A DNA stretch of 64,000 bases from CAYTAU01 sp964442075 (GTDB lineage Bacteria > Bacteroidota > Bacteroidia > Bacteroidales > CAYTAU01): contig CAYTWH010000003.1 in NCBI GenBank assembly GCA_964442075.1, positions 62,001-126,000 on the forward strand, written 5' to 3'. Shown here one piece after another: positions 43,036 to 51,513 of the stretch. A program made the position numbers and the translations under genes. How positions within the stretch are numbered: the stretch's first letter is position 1; every line of letters begins with the position of its first letter. The notes beneath the pieces were generated by a model that ran no database searches, was not told the origin of the DNA, and saw only the letters and a program-made list of their open reading frames with translations.

Positions 43036-43716
43036 ATGGCAAAGAAAAAACCGGTGTCAGGTGTTGAGACAATAGAGCAAACTCTAAGTAAAACTGAACA
43101 GTATATTGAAAACAACCAAAAAATGCTAACAATAATTATTGTTGGTATTTTAATTATTATTGGAGGATATTTAGCATATATGAAACTATATCTTAAACCA
43201 TTAGAGACTGAAGCAATTTCACAAATGTTTGCTGCCGAGCAATATTTTGAAAAAGATTCTTTTCAGTTAGCAATTGATGGCGATGGTAATATGCCGGGGT
43301 TTATTGATATTATTGACGAATATGGTAGCACCAAAGCAGGAAATCTCTCAAACTACTATGCGGGAATTTGCTATTTAAGATTAGGACAATACGATGATGC
43401 TATTGAATATTTAGAAAGTTTTAGTTCTGACGATATAATGCTTTCAGCAGTTTCAATTGGTGCAATTGGCGATGCTTATATGGAAAAAGGTGAGACACAA
43501 ACTGCTGTTGAAAAATATCTGAATGCAGCAAAAACCAACCCTAACGAATTTTCTACTCCTATTTTCTTGATGAAAGCAGGAAGAGCCTATGAAATACTTG
43601 GCGATTACAAAAACGCCTTAGTTCAATATCAGGCTATTGAAAAAGATTACAATCAAAGCAGCGAAGGAAGAACTATTGAGAAATATATTATACAGGCAAA
43701 GCTTAAAGCTAAATAA
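43036..43716 (+). CDS. Inner-membrane tetratricopeptide repeat protein
   Basis: A short cytoplasmic N-terminus and one membrane helix (MLTIIIVGILIIIGGYLAYM, about residues 32-51) are followed by a periplasmic TPR region (about 65-220). Visible repeats include AGNLSNYYAGICYLRLGQYDDAIEYL, SIGAIGDAYMEKGETQTAVEKYLNAA and LMKAGRAYEILGDYKNALVQYQAI. The architecture is like YfgM-type proteins and is widespread in Bacteroidota. TPRs bind protein partners; which one is unknown. It stands alone between two minus-strand operons. Confidence 0.88.
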   Translation: MAKKKPVSGVETIEQTLSKTEQYIENNQKMLTIIIVGILIIIGGYLAYMKLYLKPLETEAISQMFAAEQYFEKDSFQLAIDGDGNMPGFIDIIDEYGSTKAGNLSNYYAGICYLRLGQYDDAIEYLESFSSDDIMLSAVSIGAIGDAYMEKGETQTAVEKYLNAAKTNPNEFSTPIFLMKAGRAYEILGDYKNALVQYQAIEKDYNQSSEGRTIEKYIIQAKLKAK

Positions 43717-43737
43717 TATCAATTACTGAAAAGAATT

Positions 43738-44310
43738 TTACTCTTCATAAAAATGCATATCAATAATATATTTATAAACATTATTATTTAAGTAGTAGTT
43801 TATTTCTTTACCTTCCTTAATAGCATTACGTATAAAACTTGATGATATTTCCATTAATGGAGCATTTACAACACTAATGTTTTTTTCGTTGCTTTGCTTA
43901 ATATTTGTACCGGTACGCGGATAAACACAGATATTGTAATTATCTAATATTTGCTTATAATTTTTCCACTTATGTATTGAAGCAAAGTTATCTGCTCCCA
44001 TTATTAATCTAAACTCTTGGTTAGGATGTTTTTCTTTTAAATGGGTAAGAGCATCTATGGTAAAAGACGGTTTTGGCATGTAAAACTCAATATCCGAAGC
44101 TTTAAATCTAGCATCATTGGCAATAGCAATATTCACGAGTTCAAGTCGATGATAATCATCCAATAATGAGCTTTTTTGCTTTAAGGGATTTTGTGGACTG
44201 ACAACAAACCACAATTCATCTATATCGGTAAATTCTACTACATAATTAGCAATGGCAAGATGCCCGATATGAATTGGATTAAACGTGCCAAAATATAAGC
44301 CTATGTTCAT
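43738..44310 (-). CDS. nadD: Nicotinate-nucleotide adenylyltransferase
   Basis: Makes deamido-NAD from nicotinate mononucleotide and ATP. The nucleotidyltransferase start GLYFGTFNPIHIGHLAIA (residues 4-21) gives the HxGH motif. FVVSPQNPLKQ, FRLIMGADNFASIHKWKNY and the closing SSSFIRNAIKEG block (ISSTxIR-type) are all present. Length 190 is normal. It is the last gene of the yicC-gmk-nadD operon. Confidence 0.95.
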   Translation of the reverse strand: MNIGLYFGTFNPIHIGHLAIANYVVEFTDIDELWFVVSPQNPLKQKSSLLDDYHRLELVNIAIANDARFKASDIEFYMPKPSFTIDALTHLKEKHPNQEFRLIMGADNFASIHKWKNYKQILDNYNICVYPRTGTNIKQSNEKNISVVNAPLMEISSSFIRNAIKEGKEINYYLNNNVYKYIIDMHFYEE

Positions 44311-44320
44311 GTTTTTTATA

Positions 44321-44902
44321 TCAATACTTTAAAAAATTACCAACAACATTTATTGCTTCTTGCAAAGCTGTTTCAAGTTTGTCGTTAACAATGGTAATAT
44401 CAAATTCTTCTATGTTCTGTTTCCAGAACTCAATTTCTTTCTCTGACTTTTCTATTCTCATTTCAATTGCTTCTTTACTATCAGACGAACGAGAATACAG
44501 CCTGTCTTTTAAAACTTCTATTGACGGAGGTTTTATAAATATTGATAATGCTTTACTTGTAAAATATTTTTTAATACTTACCGCACCAACAACATCAACA
44601 TCAAATATTACATTTTTTCCGACATTAAGATTTTTCTCTACTTCGTTTTTAAGAGTTCCGTAAAAAGTGCTTTCGTATACCTCCTCCCATTCAAGAAACT
44701 CCGATTTATCTATTTTGTTTTTAAATTCTTCTGAGTTAAAAAAGTAATAATCTACTCCGTTTTTCTCTTTTTCTCTTTTTGCCCTGCTTGTGGCAGATAC
44801 AGAAAAAGAAAGTTTAAAACCCTGTTTTAACAAATGTCCGATAATAGTTGTTTTACCGGAGCCTGACGGGGCAGAAATAATTATAACTTTTCCTTTATCC
44901 AT
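44321..44902 (-). CDS. gmk: Guanylate kinase
   Basis: Phosphorylates GMP to GDP. It has the P-loop SAPSGSGKTTI (residues 10-20), SATSRAKREKEKNGVDYYF with GMP-binding residues, FLEWEEVYESTFYGTLK, and VDVVGAVSIKKYF. Length 193 fits. It follows yicC with no gap (stop and start adjacent) and precedes nadD by 10 nt. Confidence 0.96.
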   Translation of the reverse strand: MDKGKVIIISAPSGSGKTTIIGHLLKQGFKLSFSVSATSRAKREKEKNGVDYYFFNSEEFKNKIDKSEFLEWEEVYESTFYGTLKNEVEKNLNVGKNVIFDVDVVGAVSIKKYFTSKALSIFIKPPSIEVLKDRLYSRSSDSKEAIEMRIEKSEKEIEFWKQNIEEFDITIVNDKLETALQEAINVVGNFLKY

Positions 44903-45775
44903 TTATAAGATATTCAATAGTTGTTCTTTAATTTTTTCAAGTTCGTCTTTCATTTCCACAACAATTGATTGTATTTCGGAATTGTTTGCTTTAGAACCAA
45001 TAGTATTAATCTCTCTACCCATTTCCTGCGATATAAATAATAGTTTCTTACCAACTGCTTCTTCTGTTACTAAAGTTTGATTAAAATATTTACAATGGTT
45101 TGCTAATCGCACTTTTTCTTCGTTGATATCAAATTTTTCAATATAGTATATTATTTCCTGTTCAAATCTGTTTTCATCTATTTGCTCATTGTCGCAAAGC
45201 TCTTTCAGGTTTTGTTTTATTTTTGATCTTTTCTCTTCTATTCTATCTTTTTCCGGCTTTTCGATTTTTTGCAATAATTTTTCAATATTCTGTACTCTTC
45301 CAGTAATATCTTTTTCAAGAGCTTTTCCTTCCTGTGCTCTAAAATCCTGAACTTTGGCAATAGCCTCCTTTATTGTGTTATTAACAATAATCCACTCTTC
45401 TTCTATAGGTTCTTTCACATTTATTTTAGTAACATTAGGTAGCCTAACCAAGGCTTGCAATAGATCAGACTCAGGAATACCAAGTTCCTCTTTTAAAGAT
45501 TTTAATTGTTTTAGATAATTTTTGATAACAGGCTCGTTTAGAAGAATATTGTCGTTTTCGCCAATAATCTCAACGCTTAAGTTCATATCTATCTTACCTC
45601 GTAAAAATTCTTTACTAAGCAAACCTCTTATTTCAATATCTTTCTCTCTGAAAAACCCGCTGATTTTTGTATTTATATCTGTTTGTTTACTGTTTAGGGT
45701 TTTTATTTCAATAGATATCTTTTTGTTTCCAACCTCACAAACTGACTTTCCGTAACCCGTCATCGATTTTAGCAT
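44903..45775 (-). CDS. yicC: YicC-family endoribonuclease-like protein
   Basis: Begins with the family start MLKSMTGYGK and shows IEIKTLNSKQTDINTKI. DUF1732 ends it with KLLFISQEMGREINTIGSKANN and VEMKDELEKIKEQLLNIL. YicC of E. coli acts as an RNase that targets small RNAs and belongs to a widely conserved family. At 290 residues it is full length. It heads the operon with gmk and nadD, a common order in bacteria. Confidence 0.94.
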   Translation of the reverse strand: MLKSMTGYGKSVCEVGNKKISIEIKTLNSKQTDINTKISGFFREKDIEIRGLLSKEFLRGKIDMNLSVEIIGENDNILLNEPVIKNYLKQLKSLKEELGIPESDLLQALVRLPNVTKINVKEPIEEEWIIVNNTIKEAIAKVQDFRAQEGKALEKDITGRVQNIEKLLQKIEKPEKDRIEEKRSKIKQNLKELCDNEQIDENRFEQEIIYYIEKFDINEEKVRLANHCKYFNQTLVTEEAVGKKLLFISQEMGREINTIGSKANNSEIQSIVVEMKDELEKIKEQLLNIL

Positions 45776-46063
45776 AAATTGTATTATTTAATTATTTTAA
45801 ATTAAAATTATGCAAAAGTAATAAAAATGTGTTGAAAACAGTAATTATAAATATGAACTCGTATCCGTAAACTACCAAATACTGATTTCAATAAATGAAA
45901 TTGCTCAATTGTCGTATTGTTAAATTGTTTTTTTAATTTTTGAGAAAACTTTGTCAACGATTTTGCAAAAAACAATGAAAAGATTATCAGAAAAAATTAA
46001 ACTACACTCAATAAAATTAAACAAAATGGCTTCTTCGTTTGCCGAACGGTATGCCGAAGACAA

Positions 46064-46480
46064 TTAATCAATTCCCATTTCTTTTAATAAAATTTTCTTT
46101 GATTTATATCCCATTAATCTTTTATACTCTTTACCATCTTTAAATAAAATAATAGTTGGGATGCTTCGGATTTTGTATTTTTGAGAAAGCTGTTTATTTT
46201 GATCAACATTTACTTTTGCTATCGTAAGCTTATCGCTCTTTGTTTCTGCAATATCATTTAATATTGGTGTCATCATTTTGCAAGGAGCGCACCAAGGAGC
46301 CCAAAAATCGACCAATACAAGCCCCTTCTTTTTTCCAACTGCCTTAAAACTCTTATTGTCTAGGGTTTTTATTTTATCACTTGTAGCAACATCTTTGATG
46401 TTCTTCATTTTATAAAATTTATAGATAATGTAAGCTATAAATAAAACAATGAATCCTATTATAAAATACCAAATTGTCAT
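46064..46480 (-). CDS. Membrane-anchored thioredoxin
   Basis: One N-terminal membrane helix (about residues 3-22) anchors a complete thioredoxin fold: LVDFWAPWCAPCKMMTPIL with a CAPC active site at about 65-70, KVNVDQNKQLSQKYKIRSIPTIILFKDGKE in pieces with the cis-Pro in IPT, and GYKSKKIL at the end. The Lys-rich loop after the helix (KMKNIKD) favours a cytoplasmic redox domain. It follows a decayed thioredoxin reductase gene in a redox cluster. Confidence 0.88.
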   Translation of the reverse strand: MTIWYFIIGFIVLFIAYIIYKFYKMKNIKDVATSDKIKTLDNKSFKAVGKKKGLVLVDFWAPWCAPCKMMTPILNDIAETKSDKLTIAKVNVDQNKQLSQKYKIRSIPTIILFKDGKEYKRLMGYKSKKILLKEMGID

Positions 46481-46504
46481 TTTAAATTATTTTTAAGTTG
46501 AAAA

Positions 46505-46713
46505 TTAGAATAATGTATATTTTAAGTTTGTAAAGCACATAATGTCTTCTATCTCAAGTGAAACTTCCTCAATAATTACTTCAATTTCTACACCAAATAT
46601 TTTTCCCATAATTACACCATTTGTGAGATTTTTAATTTTGCTATTGAGGAGTATATTCCTGCTATTAAGCCAGAGGCCCCTCCTAATATTATTACATCAA
46701 AATTTTCTTCCAT
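46505..46713 (-). pseudogene. Decayed thioredoxin reductase (trxB) remnant
   Basis: From ATG at 46713 the frame reads MEENFDVIILGGASGLIAGI followed by YSSIAKLK, an FAD-binding Rossmann start typical of thioredoxin reductase, except that the GGGPAGL loop has lost residues (GGASGL). A stop comes at 46612. In another frame, 46609-46505 continues with GKIFGVEIEVIIEEVSLEIE, which fits a later part of the same enzyme. At least one internal deletion and one frameshift are needed, and the rest of the roughly 310-residue protein is missing. Its place between two thioredoxin-like genes supports the assignment. Confidence 0.7.
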
Positions 46714-46741
46714 TTTTCTATTGAAATAAATATGTTTGTAT

Positions 46742-46856
46742 GTTAAACCCGCATTAGAAGAACACCAAAATGGTGAATGAAATGAAATCATTTTGGTAGT
46801 AATTCTTAATCGATTATGCAAAATAAGTAAATTCTTTTGCATAATTCGGGTTAAAC
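46742..46856. repeat. Nested inverted repeat, MITE-like element
   Basis: The outer arms are GTTAAACCCGCATTAG (46742) and GCATAATTCGGGTTAAAC (46839-46856). The inner arms are CCAAAATG (46765-46772) and CATTTTGG (46789-46796). The element is 115 bp, has no coding frame of its own, and fills the gap between the trxB remnant and the thioredoxin-like gene, so it may mark the event that broke trxB. Confidence 0.6.
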
Positions 46857-46858
46857 AA

Positions 46859-47209
46859 TTACGCATCAAATTTGTCTTCAAGAATGCTCGTAATTTGTTG
46901 CATATCCTGAATACTAGTAGTGGCTTCTACCATTTTTCCGTTTTTATAATAAACAGTAAAAGGTAATCCCATAAAACCACCACACATTGGAGCATTTCTT
47001 ATTGGAGCTACTTCCGGAGTATCAAATCCCATAGAATAGAATTTTATGTTTTTACTCTCTTCTTCTAATTCTTCCATAACATCATAAACAGGAATACACA
47101 TAGGTCCCATTCTGCCTGCACATACCATTACATTTTCATTTTCATCAATGATTTTTTCTAATTCAGCAGCTGTTTCAATTTCATAAATTGCAGTTTGTAA
47201 CATTTTCAT
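46859..47209 (-). CDS. Thioredoxin-like protein with altered active site
   Basis: A 116-residue thioredoxin fold. Where CGPC is expected the protein reads CAGRMGPMCIPVY, with Cys30 and Cys38 too far apart for a CxxC pair and Met in place of the first active Cys. The cis-Pro loop is kept (GLPFTVYYKNGK). A third and fourth Cys lie at APMCGG and elsewhere. Such variants occur next to thioredoxin reductase genes in anaerobes. Here its reductase gene is decayed. A role as an atypical redox or binding protein is inference. Confidence 0.75.
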   Translation of the reverse strand: MKMLQTAIYEIETAAELEKIIDENENVMVCAGRMGPMCIPVYDVMEELEEESKNIKFYSMGFDTPEVAPIRNAPMCGGFMGLPFTVYYKNGKMVEATTSIQDMQQITSILEDKFDA

Positions 47210-47220
47210 AATCTTAAATT

Positions 47221-47568
47221 TTAATTATTAGTTATTTCATTTATTATTTTTTTATCAGATTTTAAATGTCCATTCATATAATCCTCAATAAGTTCGCTTG
47301 GGGTATTAATAGGTATTCCGACAAAAAGATTTATTTTCTTATTTATAAATAAGCTTAATATTTTTTTATCAACTTTATGAGCAATAATATCTGTGATTCC
47401 TTGCTGAAGAGCCCATTCAGGCAGAGTTGTTATGTCGTTATAATGAGGAACCTCAATGCTATCACTATGTATGTTTTTGGAATCAATATCAAATATTTTA
47501 TAATGGCTACATTGTCCAAAATATTCACTTAATTTTCCTTCAACTATTGGAATTGCTATCCGCTTCAT
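47221..47568 (-). CDS. NifX/NifB-type dinitrogenase iron-molybdenum cofactor family protein
   Basis: A 115-residue RNase H-like fold of the NifB/NifX/NafY family. It shows IAIPIVEGKLSEYFGQCSHYKIFDI at the start, TTLPEWALQQGITDIIAHKV and IPINTPSELIEDYMNGHL. The family carries Fe-S or Mo cofactor fragments, but stand-alone members occur in many anaerobes without nitrogenase. It precedes the thioredoxin-like gene by 11 nt in a minus-strand unit and diverges from a Crp/Fnr gene, which suggests redox or oxygen control. Confidence 0.88.
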   Translation of the reverse strand: MKRIAIPIVEGKLSEYFGQCSHYKIFDIDSKNIHSDSIEVPHYNDITTLPEWALQQGITDIIAHKVDKKILSLFINKKINLFVGIPINTPSELIEDYMNGHLKSDKKIINEITNN

Positions 47569-47692
47569 TTTTTATAAAAATAATTTCGATACAAAATTAA
47601 GCTAAACTATAGTTTACTACAAGAATATCGTGTTTACATATACTTGTTAAAAAGCTATCTTTTTTATGCTTTTTTCCTATGAAATTTCAATA

Positions 47693-47700
47693 TATCTTTG
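47693..47700 (+). promoter_or_regulatory. -7 box of the Crp/Fnr gene
   Basis: TATCTTTG matches TAnnTTTG and lies 37 nt before the ATG at 47738. Confidence 0.5.
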
Positions 47701-47737
47701 TTTTTTTATATAAATACCTAATTGGCAATACTGAACA

Positions 47738-48433
47738 ATGACAGATAATAAAAACTATACAGACTTAAATAATTTCAAAAACAGATTTAAATGTTTGCAA
47801 AATCTTTCTAAAGATGAAATTAGTCTTTTAAAAAACAAAAAAAAGCAACTAACATATTTGCAGGGTGAAACTTTGTTTAAACAGGGTGCATTTGCTCCTT
47901 ATGTAATGTTTATCATAGAGGGTCTTGTTAAAGTATATCTTCAAACTGGTTCTGATAAACAAATGAACATACGCCTATCATTACCCGGAGATTTTTTAGC
48001 ATTTTCTTCAATTTTTGGTGAAAATGTATATAACTATTCTGCTATTGCATTAAAAGATTCGACAATTTGTATGATAGAAAAAGAAAGTTTAAAACAATTA
48101 CTTTTAAAGAATCCCGAATTTGCCATGAAAATTACATCTCAAAATTATCGTAATGAGGGTAATTTACTTGAAATAATAAAAAATGTAACGTATAAGCAAA
48201 TGCGTGGCAAGTTAGCTTCTACATTAATTTATCTTTCTGAAGATGTTTTCTTAAAACAAGATGTTTTTAATTATTTAAAGAGGCATGACATTGCTGATTT
48301 TGCTTCGATTTCAACTGAAAGCACAATTAAATTCTTAAAAGAATTTGAAAAAGAAGGAATAATTAAGCTTGATGGAAAAAATATTAAGATTGAAGATTCC
48401 AAGAAATTAATAGATATAAGTACAAAAGGTTAA
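47738..48433 (+). CDS. Crp/Fnr-family transcriptional regulator
   Basis: An N-terminal cyclic-nucleotide-type sensor domain (about residues 20-135) with GETLFKQGAFAPYVMFIIEGLVKVYL in pieces and LPGDFLAFSSIFGE, then a C-terminal helix-turn-helix (about 160-225) with RHDIADFASISTESTIKFLKEFEKEGII. There is no N-terminal Cys cluster, so it is not an Fe-S Fnr; a ligand cannot be inferred. It is divergent from the NifX-like and thioredoxin-like genes and is the likely local regulator. Confidence 0.9.
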   Translation: MTDNKNYTDLNNFKNRFKCLQNLSKDEISLLKNKKKQLTYLQGETLFKQGAFAPYVMFIIEGLVKVYLQTGSDKQMNIRLSLPGDFLAFSSIFGENVYNYSAIALKDSTICMIEKESLKQLLLKNPEFAMKITSQNYRNEGNLLEIIKNVTYKQMRGKLASTLIYLSEDVFLKQDVFNYLKRHDIADFASISTESTIKFLKEFEKEGIIKLDGKNIKIEDSKKLIDISTKG

Positions 48434-48597
48434 ATTAAATTATAAAAAAAGATTATTTTATTATATATGTTGAATATATTTAGATATTTTAATATGACAT
48501 TAAATATTTATGTAGTAAAAATAATTCTTGAATTTAGTTTAAGAAACACTAAAATTCTGAATATTTGTATAATTTCGTATTTCTAAATTTAATTAAA

Positions 48598-49113
48598 ATG
48601 AAACTACCTGAGAATATTAAAATATTGATTATTACACTTAGCGACAGAGCAAGTAAAGGCGAGTATGAAGACAAAAGCGGACCAACAATAAAGAAATTTC
48701 TTGATAATCATTTTTCACAAAAAACATGGAAATATGAAATAAAAACAAAAATAATTCCTGATAGTACTGTTGAACTTACTGAACTAATAGAAACAGCCAA
48801 AAAAGAATACAATATTATTTTCACAACAGGAGGAACAGGCATAGGACCACGCGATATAACTGTTGATGTTATTCAGCCAATGCTTGACAAAGAAATATCG
48901 GGAATTATGGAAGTAATAAGAGTAAAATATGGTATGCAAAAACCTAATGCGATGTTAAGCAGAGGAGTTGCAGGAGTTATTGGCATAAGCCTGATATATA
49001 CTTTGCCGGGGAGCGTAAAAGCAGTGAAAGAATATATGACTGAAATTCTTACAACCCTTGAACACTTAATTTATATGCAATACGGTGTTGATGTGCATAA
49101 AAAAAATTATTAA
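48598..49113 (+). CDS. MogA/MoaB-family molybdopterin biosynthesis protein
   Basis: A short molybdopterin-binding domain protein. It shows ILIITLSDRASKGEYEDKSGP at the start, KIIPDSTVELTELIE, IIFTTGGTGIGPRDITVDV, and LSRGVAGVIGISLIYTLPGS. This matches MogA, which adenylates molybdopterin before Mo insertion, or the closely related MoaB. The start at 48598 (MKLPENIK) is chosen; eleven residues upstream in frame look untranslated. Other Mo-cofactor genes are not nearby. It is read with the prolyl oligopeptidase gene 32 nt later. Confidence 0.9.
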   Translation: MKLPENIKILIITLSDRASKGEYEDKSGPTIKKFLDNHFSQKTWKYEIKTKIIPDSTVELTELIETAKKEYNIIFTTGGTGIGPRDITVDVIQPMLDKEISGIMEVIRVKYGMQKPNAMLSRGVAGVIGISLIYTLPGSVKAVKEYMTEILTTLEHLIYMQYGVDVHKKNY

Positions 49114-49145
49114 ATTTGCATAAAATTTATAAACAAATATCACTT

Positions 49146-51269
49146 ATGAAAAATTTACTATTAATTCTATCAATAGCTTTTATTATTACAGCTTGTAATC
49201 AGCCAAAAAATGCGGATCTTACATTTACATATCCAAAAACAAAAAAAGTTGATACAATAGATATTTATTTTGGCACAGAAATAGCTGACCCTTACCGATG
49301 GTTAGAAAACGATACAGCAGAAGATGTCGCTGAATGGGTAACAGCACAAAATAAAATTACATTCGATTATTTAGATTCAATTCCTTTTAGAAACAAAATT
49401 AAAGACAGGCTTACCGATATATGGAATTATCCTAAAACTTCTGCTCCGTTTAAAAGAGGAGGCAGATATTTTTTATATAAAAATGATGGCTTACAAAATC
49501 AAAGTGTATTATTTGTAAAAGATGATATTGATGCAGAAGAAAGAATATTATTAGACCCAAATACTTTATCGGAAGATGGCACGGTTGCCCTTGCCGGACT
49601 TGATTTCTCGAAAGATGGCAAACTTATGACATATTCTATTGCAAGAGCAGGTTCCGATTGGAACGAGATTTTTGTACTTGATGTTGAAACAGGACAGCAA
49701 TTAGACGAACATATACTTTGGGTAAAGTTTACAAACTTAGCATGGCATAACAACGGATTTTATTATAGCGGATATACTCCACCTGAAGAGGGAAAAGAAT
49801 TTTCAAACAAAAACGAGTTTCATAAACTATATTATCACAAACTTGGAACACCACAAACTGATGATAAAATAATTATGGAAAACAAAGACCTGCCCTTAAG
49901 AATGTTTGTTGCCGATGTTACCGATGATGAAAAATATATGATAGTATACGAAGAAAATGCCGGAGACAGAGGTCAGGCAATTCATGTAAAAGACCTTTCA
50001 AAAGAAGACAATGAGTTTAAAACAATTGTGGCAAATTTTGATGACGACTATTCTGTAATTGGCAATATTGACAATGTAATTTATATAAGAACAAATTATA
50101 AGGCTCCAAAATACAGACTTATAAGTTTTAATTTTGATAATTATGAAGCAGGTAATTTTAATGATATATTGCCTGAAAACGAAAATGTTTTACAAGGGGT
50201 AAGCATGGCTGCAGATAAATTTGTTGCAACATATATGAAAGATGCTCACAACATTGTTCAGATATTCGATTACACAGGAAAATATTTAAAAGATATTGAA
50301 TTACCAACACTTGGCTCTGCAAGATTTGGAGGCAACAAAGACGATAATATTGCTTTTTACACATTTACATCGTTTACATATCCAAGCGTGGTTTACAAAT
50401 ACAACCTCAATACATTTGCATCAGAAGAATATTCTAAATCGCAAATTGATTTTGACGGTAACCAATATGAAACAAAACAGATATTCTACAAAAGCAAAGA
50501 CGGCACAGAAATACCAATGTTTGTTGTGCATAAAAAAGGTATTAAATTAGATGGCAATAATCCTACTTTGCTTTACGGATATGGCGGATTTAATATCAGC
50601 CTTACTCCCGGATTTAGAATTAGCCAATTAATATGGTTAGAAAACGGTGGAGTATATGTTTTGGCTAACCTAAGAGGTGGAGGAGAATATGGAGAAGAAT
50701 GGCACGAAGCAGGCACAAAGCTAAAAAAGCAAAATGTATTTGACGATTTTATAGCTGCTGCCGAATATCTTATCGAAAATAAATACACATCGCCCGAAAA
50801 ACTTGTTATAGAAGGTGGTTCAAACGGAGGATTACTTGTTGGCGCTGTTGCAAATCAACGCCCCGAACTGTTTAAAGTTGCCCTGCCTGCTGTTGGAGTT
50901 ATGGATATGTTGCGATATCAGAAATTTACTATTGGCTGGGGCTGGGTAAGCGATTATGGCTCAAGCGATGATTCAATACAATTTAATAATCTTATAAAAT
51001 ATTCGCCTATACATAATATTAAAGAAAATGTTGAGTACCCGGCAACACTTGTTACTACTGCCGACCACGACGACAGAGTAGTACCTGCACACTCGTTTAA
51101 ATATATTGCAACATTGCAGGAAAAATATAAGGGCAAAAATCCTGTAATGATAAGGATAGATGTAAAAGCAGGACATGGCGGAGGAAAACCAATATCAAAA
51201 GTTATTGAAGAAAAAGCCGATGTTTACTCATTTATATTCTTTAATATGGGTATTGTGCCTGAGTATTAA
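49146..51269 (+). CDS. Prolyl oligopeptidase family (S9) lipoprotein
   Basis: A lipoprotein signal (MKNLLLILSIAFIITACNQ) precedes the mature S9A enzyme. The N-terminal part has DPYRWLEND typical of prolyl oligopeptidase. A seven-bladed propeller (about 75-430) follows, then the alpha/beta-hydrolase domain with YGYGGFNISLTPGF, NLRGGGEYGEEWHEAG, the catalytic Ser in EGGSNGGLL (residue 559 from this start), Asp in DHDDRVVPAHSFK and His in AGHGGGKP. It cleaves short proline-containing peptides. The start at 49146 is set by the lipobox; 49116 is an upstream in-frame ATG. Confidence 0.94.
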   Translation: MKNLLLILSIAFIITACNQPKNADLTFTYPKTKKVDTIDIYFGTEIADPYRWLENDTAEDVAEWVTAQNKITFDYLDSIPFRNKIKDRLTDIWNYPKTSAPFKRGGRYFLYKNDGLQNQSVLFVKDDIDAEERILLDPNTLSEDGTVALAGLDFSKDGKLMTYSIARAGSDWNEIFVLDVETGQQLDEHILWVKFTNLAWHNNGFYYSGYTPPEEGKEFSNKNEFHKLYYHKLGTPQTDDKIIMENKDLPLRMFVADVTDDEKYMIVYEENAGDRGQAIHVKDLSKEDNEFKTIVANFDDDYSVIGNIDNVIYIRTNYKAPKYRLISFNFDNYEAGNFNDILPENENVLQGVSMAADKFVATYMKDAHNIVQIFDYTGKYLKDIELPTLGSARFGGNKDDNIAFYTFTSFTYPSVVYKYNLNTFASEEYSKSQIDFDGNQYETKQIFYKSKDGTEIPMFVVHKKGIKLDGNNPTLLYGYGGFNISLTPGFRISQLIWLENGGVYVLANLRGGGEYGEEWHEAGTKLKKQNVFDDFIAAAEYLIENKYTSPEKLVIEGGSNGGLLVGAVANQRPELFKVALPAVGVMDMLRYQKFTIGWGWVSDYGSSDDSIQFNNLIKYSPIHNIKENVEYPATLVTTADHDDRVVPAHSFKYIATLQEKYKGKNPVMIRIDVKAGHGGGKPISKVIEEKADVYSFIFFNMGIVPEY

Positions 51270-51290
51270 TCTTATTGTTCAATTGTTCTA

Positions 51291-51306
51291 CCTGCCTGCC
51301 GGCAGG
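51291..51306. repeat. Palindrome CCTGCCTGCCGGCAGG
   Basis: A GC-rich palindrome in a 135-bp gap. It is related to the palindrome at 23131-23150. A short segment after it (GACGTAGACAAAAGCCTACG) is also GC-rich and partly self-complementary. Confidence 0.5.
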
Positions 51307-51362
51307 TTGCTACATTGTTATTTATGGACGTAGACAAAAGCCTACGCCCAACTGGGAGCATA

Positions 51363-51394
51363 AAAAAAACCGCAATTTTTATTGCGGTTTTTTT
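51363..51394. terminator. Bidirectional terminator AAACCGCAA...TTGCGGTTT
   Basis: AAAAAACCGCAAT and ATTGCGGTTTTTTT form a long stem with A and T runs on both sides. It closes both the prolyl oligopeptidase gene and the minus-strand lipoprotein genes. Confidence 0.9.
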
Positions 51395-51404
51395 GTTTTA
51401 TTGT

Positions 51405-51509
51405 TTACTTGAAGCCACAAGATACAATCTTTGCGGAAGCAGGACACTGATTACATGCTTGTAATAAGAAAAGAAAGGTTAGAAGAAATATATATAAATT
51501 TCGATTCAT
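51405..51509 (-). CDS. Putative 34-residue micro-lipoprotein
   Basis: A tiny frame, ATG at 51509 and TAA at 51405, encodes MNRNLYIFLLTFLFLLQACN and then QCPASAKIVSCGFK. Arg and Asn start a strong hydrophobic segment that ends in a lipobox (LQAC), so the mature lipopeptide would be about 16 residues with three Cys. It begins 4 nt after the stop of the lipoprotein gene at 51514 and is followed directly by a terminator, as expected for the last gene of an operon. It might instead be an accident of a degraded lipoprotein. Confidence 0.5.
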   Translation of the reverse strand: MNRNLYIFLLTFLFLLQACNQCPASAKIVSCGFK

Positions 51510-51513
51510 TATA

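Noticed and set aside
45975..46067. 30-codon plus-strand frame (MKRLSEKIKLHS..., ending SSFAERYAEDN)
   Set aside because: It overlaps the thioredoxin stop and has no promoter, signal or recognisable family. The 288-bp gap from 45776 otherwise shows only AT-rich sequence.
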